Part shown: one piece after another, positions 21,802 to 30,325 of the stretch
Position numbering within the stretch: position 1 is the stretch's first letter
Layout: every line of letters starts with the position of its first letter
NCBI GenBank assembly: GCA_031769625.1
Contig: JAUIMM010001030.1
Span: forward strand, 3,959,001 to 4,023,000
DNA length: 64,000 bases
Direction: 5' to 3'
From: Taudactylus pleione
Taxonomy: Eukaryota > Chordata > Amphibia > Anura > Myobatrachidae
Notes under the pieces: generated by a model
Told to the model about the DNA's origin: nothing
Seen by the model: the letters and a program-made list of their open reading frames with translations, nothing else
The model's database searches: none
Program-made: the position numbers and the translations under genes

Positions 21802-22842
21802 CTTTTTTCTGATTTGATGTATTCAGTAGACTGTGTCTATCCTGAGATAGCACTTTAGTCTTTAGTTTAATCAGATGTTTCTTTTCATATCCTCTTTGAT
21901 GAAATTTATCAATAACTTTATCCAGGACCCCTGGAAGGTCCTGTGTTTTGTTGGTAATCCTTGCTGCCCACAACATCTGTGAGTACGGAAGGCCAGTTTT
22001 GAGTGATTTAGTGTGATGACTGTTCACTTCCAAAAGTGTATTCCTGTCCGTTTCTTTATAATAGTTTGAAGTACACAGTTACCCTTTGATGATAGAGACT
22101 TGGACATCAAGGAAGTTGAATTTTTCTTTTCCACTTTGGAATGTGAACTTAATGGGTGAGGCTTTCTCGTTGATCTCATGCATCATACTGTTAAAAAGAT
22201 CTGTGCCCCCATCCCACAGCATAAAACAGTCATCGATATAACGTGCATACCAAATTATATGTTTACTGGTACACAGATTTGAAAAGATAAATTATTATTC
22301 ATATTTGAACATGAATATGTTCGCATATGCAGGGACCACATTTGACCCCATAGTGCAGCCCATGCGTTGCAGGTAATAAGCCCCATCATATAGAAAATAA
22401 TTACGTATTAGTGTTAGACATAAAAGTAGCATATATAAATGAATATCTAAACCCAGTGGATTGTCTAAATTAATTAGGAATGTATACATGGCTTGTAGTC
22501 CATCTTCATGAGGTATGGATGTGTATAAACTATACATGTCCATTGTACATATGATGACTTCTTGGCTTAGGTTATGAAAGCATCCAAGATTGTTAAGGAA
22601 TGCGGTTGTATCTTTCAGATAAGTAGGTTGGACGATAACATGTGGTTGTATTAACCTGTCAAGCAATTCTGACACAGGTTGATAGATAGACCCCCTAGCA
22701 GATATAATAGGTCTGCCTGGGGGCCTCACTTTGTCTTTATGGACTTTTGGGACAGTATATAATATAGGAATTACTGGGTGGTTTTGAATGAGGGCATCAT
22801 GTGTAGTTTGTGAAAGACTACCTTCATTTGGTATATTATGTT
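21794..22842 (-). pseudogene. PLE-2 reverse transcriptase pseudogene
   Basis: The segment 22295-22729 starts at PPGRPIISARGS and includes TMDMYSLYTSIP (first Asp) and GCTMGSNVVPAYANIF, then hits a stop. The YIDD catalytic codons persist out of that frame at 22229-22240. The thumb remnant NFLDVQVS follows, and the ORF 21794-22033 holds the region after it. The N-terminal half of the protein is missing because the element is truncated at about 22842, where the inverted arm begins. There are at least three breaks. Confidence 0.8.
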
Positions 22843-23052
22843 GTAATGACTATGCGAAAACACATGGATTTACATAGGTCCGCAATTCAGATGACACTGG
22901 TTGGAAAAGAGATAGACCAACCAGTGGCCAGGCACTTTAAGAAAATGAAGCATACTCTGACATCACTTAAATATATGATTATCGACCAGATACAGCCAAG
23001 ACCGCAAGGAGGAGATGCGAGCAAGGACTTATTGAAATTGGAAGCGAATTAG
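22810..23052 (+). pseudogene. PLE-2 inverted-arm GIY-YIG fragment
   Basis: The plus-strand ORF carries MRKHMDLHRSAIQMTL and KDLLKLEAN, corresponding to the middle and Glu-containing end of the GIY-YIG domain of the minus-strand copy. The frame continues past a stop with LDTLQPRGLNE. The GIY and YIG strands are missing because the copy starts inside the domain. Confidence 0.8.
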
Positions 23053-23146
23053 ATTATTCGATTGGACACCTTACAGCCCAGGGGGCTAAATGAGAAAGTT
23101 AATTGGGGTGTCTTATAAGCATTTAGCATTGATAGTGGGCATATGG

Positions 23147-23151
<5 letters not shown>

Positions 23152-23190
<39 letters not shown>
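23152..23190. repeat. (TA)n microsatellite inside the right arm of PLE-2
   Basis: A TA expansion at a short AT-rich spot of the arm; the left arm has only TAAATATATATCC at the equivalent place. Confidence 0.9.
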
Positions 23191-23193
<3 letters not shown>

Positions 23194-23595
23194 CTATTAA
23201 AATAGCCAATGTATTGAATCACTTTTTTTAGTGTACAGTTTTTTTTTTAGTGTATGCCTTTATTCTTTCAGTGGCTGCTAGGGTTCACAGATCTTTACTC
23301 TTTATCTCAGTAACTTTGTAGCTTTTTGTTTGTTTAGTGTTTTTCCATTGTACTCAGCATCCACGCACAGTGTAGACTTTTTCTCACTGGGTGTTTTCTG
23401 ATTATACAGAGCAGCGTCGGAGCAGGAGGAAGCATCAGGTGTTGCTATGGCAACTGCCGGGTGCCTGCAGTGGATGTCATCACTGGGCGTGCTCAGGGAG
23501 ATGCAAACGCACAGCCAGCTCCATCACTGACACACCAAAGAACCAGGGATATAAGGTAAGCTTCTCTTTTGCACAATTTTTTTACTGGTATTATC

Positions 23596-23626
23596 CTGAG
23601 GACAGGGCTCTGCGTAGCCCAGAAAC
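23596..23626 (+). ncRNA. Best-preserved hammerhead-like motif, right arm of PLE-2, stem III ACGT
   Basis: CTGAGGA (23596-23602) matches CUGANGA exactly. GGGCT/AGCCC forms stem II around CTGCGT, and GAAAC follows at 23622-23626, continuing GTC. GAAACGTC gives GAAA, the palindrome ACGT as stem III, and C at the cleavage position. A small internal asymmetry (CA against A) lies at the base of stem II, which could weaken it. Small hammerheads of this form, with a stem III too short to close alone, are known from PLEs and cleave as dimers. Confidence 0.6.
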
Positions 23627-23713
23627 GTCGATTGATTAGTACAACATTAAACCTTTTGTGACAAATCCTGGAGTACCAAGTGGGTTTGTACCAGAGTGTA
23701 CTACCTAAAGGAA

Positions 23714-23718
<5 letters not shown>

Positions 23719-23787
<69 letters not shown>

Positions 23788-23790
23788 TGA
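23719..23790. repeat. (TA)n-(GA)n compound microsatellite
   Basis: TA repeats run directly into GA repeats at the right edge of PLE-2. The ORFs read through this tract are artefacts. Confidence 0.9.
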
Positions 23791-23889
23791 AGCTGATAAA
23801 AAAGCGACCAATGTGCTAATACATACTGTGATACAGTGCTGAATGAACCATTTGAATAAATAAATAAATGTGCAAATATGCAAGACTGA

Positions 23890-24340
23890 GATAATATGTG
23901 CAATAAATGCAAATATATATATATAAATATAATTTCAAGGTGTTATAAAGTGCATATAATATTGTAGGAATGACAAGTATAAATAAAATTAAAAGGGTAA
24001 TTTTTTACAAGTAACAGCTGACCCTAACACATAGGGCAGTATGACAAATAACTTAATCTAAAAAAGAGAGAAATGCAACTAAAAATTAAAAAGGTGGGGA
24101 TAAGGGATGAAGGGCTTATCTGGATCACAAATAGGTAAGTTCATGTGAGGCTGGATCCAGGAGTCTCCAATGCATTTCGTCCATATGGTGGATTTCTTCA
24201 AGGGATGTAACACTCCTGTCAGGGACCTGATATATAAACCCCTTAAATAAGGATAATGGGAGGTGTTTAGAATTGATTATGACCACTCCGGTTTTCGCTA
24301 ATAGAAAAGTCATTCAAAAATTGTGACTATTGAATAGCCA
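23890..24340 (-). mobile_element. PLE-4 remnant: pLTR-like segment with hammerhead motif
   Basis: Read on the minus strand, the segment goes from a short TATA-like stretch (TTTATATATCAGG) through the hammerhead-like motif to CACATGAACTTACC. This is similar in layout to the PLE-1 and PLE-2 arms, which have a TATAAGGTAAGC segment beside the motif. No coding part is preserved. Boundaries are approximate. Confidence 0.4.
24169..24202 (-). ncRNA. Hammerhead-like motif of PLE-4, stem III ATGCAT
   Basis: The minus strand reads TTGAAGA (CUGANGA with C3 to U), a TCC/GGA stem II, then GAAATGCATT. GAAA is followed by the six-base palindrome ATGCAT and a U at the cleavage position. Confidence 0.45.
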
Positions 24341-25300
24341 AGGTAAAGTTCCTTTATATAAGTGCATTGCTTTCACAGTGTATGATTTTGGATGCCAGAA
24401 CTAATTTTTCTGGTGTTTTGAGTTAACCTGGTCGTCACATGATGTCTGCTTCATCATATCTGCCCTGCTTGATGCAGCCTCTCGCGTCACTTCCACCCAT
24501 GCACTCATGCTTCACCGTCTTCAATGTTAGACCATCACCTGATATCCGCTATGTCATTTCCGCCCAGCTATGTGTAGCCTCTCGCATCACTTCCGCCCGT
24601 ACATGAGGATGTTACCATGTTGCTAGCGGCCATATTGCTACACTTTCGTTTGATTTCAGACGCCATCTTGGTACTCCACTTTTTATCAACATCGCAGCTA
24701 TTTAAGCCTTCAAACATATGATTTTCGCTGGAGATATTTCACTGTATTTTATGCATAAACATTTATTGGTACCTACATGACATAATAAAGAATAATATTA
24801 CTATTATGTTTATGGGTACAGGTTTATGAATATTCCCATGTATTGCTAGTATCTTAGTTTGCACTGTTAATAGGTGTTATTATATACACAAAATTATGAA
24901 AGACATATTAAATAGTTAAAAACGTGAGAAATACTATTAATATAAATTAGACATAAATAATTGTCAGTGATAATTAGAACCAAGATGGTATTATATCATA
25001 TACTACTAATTTCTAATTAGATAAAAAAGGAAGAGGAGGCACAATAACATAAAATATAATAATTAATATTTCTATAAATATAGGTATGAATATATATTTT
25101 AGATATGTAAAAAATGTAAAAATAAATATTCTCTACATCAAATAAGTTAATAAACTAAAAAATAGTAGGATCTCTGGTGGAAAATCATTGTACTAAAATC
25201 CAGCATTAATGGCCTTAAATGAATCCTTCAAAATAATCCATATAGATGATATCAGTTGGTCCTTTTGATCCAGAGTGGTCTTTTGATTCATCAAGTGGGG
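24341..25300. other. No coding feature; TTCCGCCC motif cluster at 24450-24600
   Basis: The segment 24440-24620 has two loosely repeated blocks (CTCGCGTCACTTCCACCC and CTCGCATCACTTCCGCCC) resembling the inverse of the motifs at 80-310. The rest is very AT-rich. No ORF of interest. Confidence 0.4.
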
Positions 25301-26770
25301 AATGAGGTTATCAGATGAAATTGATTTCGTAAGGCATTCTTGGTCAATAGTGTCGAAGCTGGATAATTGGCTGAGACAAGATCAGTTTAAAATTGAAGCG
25401 TGCACGACGCCATCTTGCGAATGGCAGCTAGACTCCATTTTAGAAACAAGAATCTACAAGACACCATTTTGCGAACAGCGCCATTTTAAGTTACAGCTCA
25501 CAAGCTAAGTACAGATGGCAATGTTTTTGATAATCTACCAAGGGCAACTGGAAGAAGGGCAACTGGAAGAACAGCTTCCTGAGAAAAATTAAATAGAATA
25601 GACAATGAGTGTTTTTACATACAAATTGGGAATGCCTGTATACAGACAAGTATAGTTGTGGCAATTGTAATATAATCCAGGCATTGATCTACACAATTGG
25701 ATTTGTCTGAATCCTAAACAGGTTTTAGCCCCACACCCAGACAGGATGGCCCCAGCTTCACAGCTTGGGGTAACACATTTGCATTCACACAAGAGTCTGG
25801 GAGAACAAAGGACTTTTCTTTAGAGCCCGGGAAAGGTGGGGGCTGCTGAGAGAGGGGGGGGCATGTGGAACTATATGGCTCAGCATTCCACACTGCTAGG
25901 TGTTCACTTAGTAAGTGAGATTTAAGTGCTCCATTTTTTATACACACATTAATACGCACAATTGCGCTGGTAACTAATCGCATATTAGCGAATGCATAAG
26001 ACCTTGTATGAAAACACTGTTTTATTAGCTAAATGCGCACGCATCTGTCCCCAGTTAACTAGTGTCTTTATATCAAACCCCGTATACTCACACAGTACAT
26101 ATTCACATACAAGGTTCCATAAGCTTTAAGGTAGAAGATAAGCTTTAAGGTATAAGATTTAAGTTGTTCATTTAGTATAAATGCTATGAAATAAAGATTG
26201 TTTGGTAACTAAGGTTTTATACATGCTAAGTAAGCCGTATTTGGTTTTGTACTGATGCGTACTCTTTCCACAGTATTCCGGTGATATTGGTGTGGAGATT
26301 GCATCATGCATTCTTGAGTTATGGACCGCAGAGAATTCAAGCAACAAAATGTATATGATATAAATAACTGTTAGGATGTTGCATGGGGCGGGAGGGCAGA
26401 GACCCCCAGTTGTTGGAGGCTGGGTTGAGTCTATTTGAACCAGCCTGTTAAATGCTCTGTAACAGATGCTTCCCCCTTGAGGCCCAATGGCATCAGCATC
26501 AAACTTCTCTATTGTGTTGTCTATTTCTGGGGGGTATATATGTGTGCTCCAACACTGGGTTCTTAGTCTTCGTGCTGAATGCTGATAGACGAGGGGTTTC
26601 TTGCTGATGCCTTACATCTGGTCCGGAAGCGCTGCGTATGTATACTGTACTTGGGTCTGTATAATTCCTTTGTGCCAAATTGTGTCTGGATCAATAGCGT
26701 GTAACTGACTGTACTTTTACCTGAATAATACTTGTGCTTTGGAACCACAGATTCCAGGTCTTAAGTCTTT
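25301..26770 (+). other. Unassigned region with LTR-like features
   Basis: Sequence near 25380-25500 has repeated GCCATCTTGCGAA / GCCATTTTGCGAA motifs. Near 26530 a TATATATG box is followed by a moderately GC-rich stretch ending in GGAACCACA at about 26750. This could be an old retroviral or LTR-retrotransposon solo LTR, but I found no matching start or target duplication. Treat as unassigned. Confidence 0.22.
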
Positions 26771-26926
26771 ATTTACTGTATGACTGCGTACAAAAATTAG
26801 CATCATCCTTAGAGGTTTATAGGTAGGATATTAGAGGGTATAGGCAGGGGTATATAGAGGTTCTGAGACAGTATCATCATTAGGTGTTCAGATCATGATG
26901 GAATATTTTTCAGTTTCAACCTGGGA

Positions 26927-27040
26927 CTACAGTACCTGGTATTCCCCAGAGGTCCCCCATCCAGGTACTAATCAGGCCCAACGTTGCTTAGCTTCCAAGA
27001 TCAGATGAGATTGGGTGCTTGAAATGTGGTATGACTGTAG
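26927..27040 (-). pseudogene. 5S rRNA pseudogene
   Basis: The minus strand follows 5S rRNA along its length: CTACAGTCATACCAC, CAATCTCATCTGATCTTGGA, AGCTAAGCAACGTTGGGCCT, TTAGTACCTGGATGGGGGAC and GGGAATACCAGGTACTGTAG. It covers about 114 of roughly 120 nt. Several changes fall in the internal control region (GCAACGTTGGG for the usual GCAGGGTCGGG) and in the GGGAGACC loop. It lacks neighbouring 5S units or a T-run terminator on its 3' side, so it is a dispersed, probably non-transcribed copy or a 5S-derived SINE head. Confidence 0.8.
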
Positions 27041-27077
27041 ATAACTATGAGACTTTGAAATTACCGTCTATGTTGAA

Positions 27078-27155
27078 TCACAAGAAAGGGGCTATCTCAT
27101 AGCTGTCATTGAAGCCTCGTGGAGTCATGCTATCAAGTTCAAAGATCCAGTACAT
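27078..27155 (-). pseudogene. PLE GIY-YIG C-terminal fragment (26 codons)
   Basis: A short minus-strand frame translates to YWIFELDSMTPRGFNDSYE and ends at a TGA at 27078. This parallels the C-terminal WI-R-LDTLQPRGLNE motif of the PLE-2 GIY-YIG domain. It abuts a (TA)n tract on its 5' side and the 5S pseudogene about 40 bp downstream. It is the only coding remnant of a further PLE family here. Confidence 0.6.
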
Positions 27156-27160
27156 TTCAC

Positions 27161-27183
27161 TATATATATATATATATATAATA
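27161..27183. repeat. (TA)n microsatellite
   Basis: TA tract between the PLE GIY-YIG fragment and the PLE-3-like segment. Confidence 0.85.
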
Positions 27184-27465
27184 TAGCATCCAGTAGCAGC
27201 ACTCAGGGTACTAGTAACTCATTCTTTAATCAATCATCACATAGAAACAGCAATATTTCAGTGCCACTAACAAATAGGCATTGTCCTCAGGCTAAAATGA
27301 CATAAAACATCCTTACCTTAACACTACCCGTGCTCCATGTGAACACTCTTACTGGATACAGGACTGCTCACCCAGACCGGCAGCACAAATGGAGTGATGT
27401 ATAATATTTACTGAGACACCCAGGTACTCAGCAGTAACAGCAGGAGTGCCGAATCTGGAGTATTG
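27184..27465 (-). mobile_element. Second copy of the PLE-3 arm
   Basis: The segment is the inverse of 14480-14695: GCATCCAGTAGCAGCACTCA, AGTAACTCATTCTTTAATCA, the hammerhead-like motif, then ACATCCTTACCTTAA and GTGAACACTCTTACTGGA. It is bounded by (TA)n on both sides, like the copy at 14 kb. Confidence 0.7.
27252..27290 (-). ncRNA. Hammerhead-like motif of PLE-3 copy 2, stem III ATAT
   Basis: Minus strand: CTGAGGA, then a TGCC/GGCA stem II with a long loop, then GAAATATT. Both conserved boxes are intact, and ATAT gives a palindromic stem III with U at the cleavage site. Unpaired bases lie between the boxes and stem II. Confidence 0.5.
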
Positions 27466-27467
27466 GT

Positions 27468-27493
<26 letters not shown>
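27466..27493. repeat. (TA)n microsatellite
   Basis: TA tract separating the PLE-3 copy and the hairpin element. Confidence 0.85.
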
Positions 27494-27498
<5 letters not shown>

Positions 27499-27659
27499 GC
27501 TACTCAATCATAAAACAGACTGAGGCAGCACTGTAGGGCTTAAATTCAAAAAGGTTTTTACTTGAGACTCACATCACCTGGTGAGACTCAAGTAAAACCC
27601 TTTTTGCATTTAAGTCCTAGTGTGCCGCCTCAGTCTGTTTTAGGATTGAATAGCGTTTA
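27494..27659. mobile_element. 166-bp near-perfect hairpin, probable PLE terminal palindrome
   Basis: The left arm 27494-27572 (starting TAAATGCTACTCAATCATAA) pairs with the right arm 27581-27659 (ending GATTGAATAGCGTTTA) with few mismatches, around the loop ATCACCTG. The inner arm includes GGTTTTTACTTGAGACTCAC and its inverse. It lies between (TA)n and a 90-bp tail that again reaches (TA)n. The arrangement matches two head-to-head PLE 3' ends without coding sequence. Confidence 0.6.
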
Positions 27660-27746
27660 TTCTACTACAACTCCCCTGGAGGGCACCTGGGCAATATTTA
27701 CAGTTGCTTGGACGAGTGCCGGTCATCTATCATTTTAGTTTTTCAA

Positions 27747-27779
<33 letters not shown>

Positions 27780-27810
27780 TATATACTGTATATATATATA
27801 TATGTATACA

Positions 27811-27844
<34 letters not shown>
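27747..27844. repeat. (TA)n with embedded CATA/GTATACAGTATA variants
   Basis: Nearly 100 bp of TA repeat with two imperfect CTGTATATAT interruptions. It is the target of the solo LTR. Tyr/Ile ORFs across it are artefacts. Confidence 0.9.
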
Positions 27845-27847
<3 letters not shown>

Positions 27848-28428
27848 GATAGGATCACTGGTGAAGTGGTCTGTGACAGGGACATTTTTCCCAGATTCCT
27901 GTCTTATGTGTTTTAAATCCCCAGGGGAAAGTCTGCAGTGAAAAGCCGGTTTGGGACCTGGGGGTTGTGGGTGAGAGGAGAGGGAGGGCTCCACCCATGG
28001 CCGCTCCAGGTTTTGGTTCTCGCAGCCTGGTAACAGGCTTGTTAGGGTTTCCACCTGAGAATGGCCAATATAAGCCTAGTATGTTTAGGGATGAGTATCT
28101 CACCTGGGAGAGCAGGCAGGGAGTTTGCTCAGAGACACTTGGAAACCTAACTGTGAGTGTTGTGCTGTGCCTTTGTTGCTGGTGAGGGCATTAGGCCCTG
28201 CCAGGTTCTGTTAGTGAGGGAACTACCTGTGAAGTTAGTGCCCCGACAGGGCTAGGATTTATGTTTATGTTTTCTTTATGTTATTTCTGACATTGTACAA
28301 TAAAGACTGGCGCCGACCAGCTTGTACTTGCATCCAGACTGGTGTGCTGCTTCCCTGCTGCTGTGGGTGTGTGTAAGAAAGGAGTCCTTCTACCCTGGAG
28401 AGGGAACCCCTAATCTGACTGTGTCACA
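27845..28428 (+). mobile_element. Solo LTR of the Gmr1-like gypsy family
   Basis: The 584-bp segment starts TGTGATAGGATCACTGG and ends CTGACTGTGTCACA. It is the inverse of the LTRs at 50770-51372, 55751-56354, 57371-57978 and 62548-63157. It includes the TATA-like TATAAG (28069-28074) and the polyadenylation signal AATAAA (28299-28304). ATAT lies on both sides, within (TA)n, so the 4-bp duplication cannot be told from the repeat. The internal region is gone, as expected after LTR-LTR recombination. Confidence 0.9.
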
Positions 28429-28559
28429 ATATATATATATATATATATATAAACACACCAAGACAGCACTTTTGTTGATAGAGTAATTAACACCCAATTG
28501 AGTTATTAAAACTTAAATCTGTTTTAATGTGCATTCACAATATACACAGTCGTATCACA

Positions 28560-29570
28560 TTATTATGACCACCAGCTAATAGCCAGATTAACTACCATGT
28601 GCAGCACGGAAAGCAGCTAGACAGACTGAAAGTGACTCAATAAGGTGTTGGTAGGTTGGTTCACGTATCTGGAGTCATGCTGACTACAGTGCATCCCACA
28701 GCTGCTGGAGGGTGCGTGGTGGAGTATCCATAGAGCGAACACAACAATCGAGGTGATCCCACAGATTCTCAATTGGGTTCAAGGCAGGGGAGTTATTGGA
28801 AGTAGTAAGTCTTTGTCCTGCTCATCCAACCACTGTCGGACATTTCTAGCCATGAGACATGTTGCATTGTCTTGCTGGAAGATCCCATCTGCCTCATGGA
28901 AGACAATCAGCATTTAAGGGTGTTTGTGCTCTGCAACAATGGATTGCCTTCCACATGGATGAGTGGGTGAAGAAAATAAAATGAAAACATTCTCTAGACC
29001 ATAACCAGCAGCTTGTGTTCTTCCAGCAATGGTTGTAGGGTGTTTGTTCTTCGATGTTTCTCACCTGACATGCCAACGTCCATCTGTTTGATGAAGCAGA
29101 AAATGTGACTCATTGAAGAAGGCAACCCTTTGCCAATCAGCAGAGGTCCAATTCCGATACAGGTGTGTCCACTTAGGCACCTTTGTTAGAATAGTTGCAG
29201 TGAACATCTGTTTGCTTCGGAGTCCCATACGCAGCAGGGTTTGCTGAACTGGAATTTTAGACACACGTCTGGTGGCCCCCAGGTTCATTTTGATGTTGAG
29301 TTGCTCCAATGTAGTGTGTTGGTTGGCCCTCATGCGCCTTTGTAGCCGACGTTCATCTATCACATTAATGGCATGTTGTGCCACCTCTCACACCAATGGC
29401 ATTTGGTGCTCCACAGTTTCTACATCCGTTATTCGCAATAGTGCCATTTGTTCAGTCACAATACACTTTCACCACAGCAGTGAACAGTTCATAAAACTGT
29501 GCTGTTTTTGAAATACTGACACCCTTGGCCCGAATCATCCATTTTTGCAACTCAGATAAAGTGCCCCTTT
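28560..29570 (-). pseudogene. Tc1/mariner transposase pseudogene
   Basis: The best frame (29061-29384) has the HTH end and the catalytic start: RRMRANQHTTLEQL, WTSADWQRVAFFNESHFLLH and QTDGRWHVR. The expected DES catalytic Asp is Asn here (FNES). Frame-shifted continuations toward 28560 show DGIFQQDNAT (second Asp region), NVRQWLDEQ and traces of the Glu region near 28750, with several stops. The enzyme would cut and paste the element through its TIRs. This copy cannot encode it. Confidence 0.75.
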
Positions 29571-30325
29571 TGCCATGACAGCAATGCATGTTATGTGTGC
29601 AGATGGCCTATTGCACACCATTATATACTAGGGGTGTGCACCGGCCACTTTTCGTGTTTTGGTTTTGGATCTGGATCTTTCTTCGTGTTTTGGATCTGGA
29701 TTGGTTTTGCCAAAACCACCCTGCCTTGTTTTGGGTTCAGGGTTTTGTGTTTGGGATCTGTATTTTTTTTTACAAAAGCATAAAAACTGTTAAAATCACA
29801 GAATTTGTGGGTTTTTCTGCTCCTATGCTATTATTAACCTCAATAATCTTAATTTCCACTCATTTCCAGTCTATTCTGAACACCTCACACATCACAATAG
29901 TGTTTTTATGTCCAAAAGGTTGCACAGAGGTAGCTGGATGACTATGCTAACAAACATGTGGCCCATCTAGGAATGACACTGCAGTGGCAGACAGGATGGC
30001 AGTTTGAAAAACTAGACCCCAAACAGTACATAATGCAAAGAAAAAAAAGAGGTGCAAGATGGAATTGTCCTTGGGCCCTAACACACCCTTATGTTGTATA
30101 AACAGGACATGCACACTTTAACAAAGCAATCATTTCAGTGCCAGGGTCTGCCACACAACTGTGGCTGAAGTGATTGATTTGTTTGGGCCCCCACAAAACA
30201 AGCTGGCAATTAATCTGTCCCTGCACAAACTGGTTCTACGGAGTCAAGATGTCGTCCTCATCCTCCTCAACCACCGATTCCTCACCCTCTTCAGTGTTGT
30301 GTACATCCTCATCCTCACAGAGTAT

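Larger units (their letters stand above)
19928..23718 (-). mobile_element. PLE-2: 5'-truncated Penelope-like element with inverted 3' arm
   Basis: The minus-strand body (22842 to 19928) carries the RT and GIY-YIG remnants. A plus-strand copy of the 3' part (22843-23718) is joined head-to-head at the truncated 5' end. The arms match closely outside a 599-bp MITE (20276-20874) in the left arm and a (TA)n tract in the right arm (23152-23190). Terminal landmarks are AGTACACTCTGGTACAAACC on the left and its inverse on the right, each next to (TA)n. It belongs to a different family from PLE-1: the proteins are similar in layout but clearly diverged. Confidence 0.82.

Noticed and set aside
25301..26770. 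Certain solo LTR of an endogenous retrovirus
   Set aside because: A TATA-like box and a CACA end are suggestive, but no TG start or matching target duplication was found. Kept only as an unassigned region.
26927..27040. Functional 5S rRNA gene
   Set aside because: Several changes lie in the internal promoter and conserved loops, it is a single copy, and it lies among PLE fragments.
27704..27941. Tyr/Ile-rich ORFs over 27.7-28.0 kb
   Set aside because: They are translations of the (TA)n microsatellite and the solo LTR.
29588..29941. ORF of 117 aa across 29.6-29.9 kb
   Set aside because: It spans the hAT-2 terminal inverted repeat and the TTTTGG-rich subterminal sequence, with aromatic low-complexity translation. 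No conserved motif.
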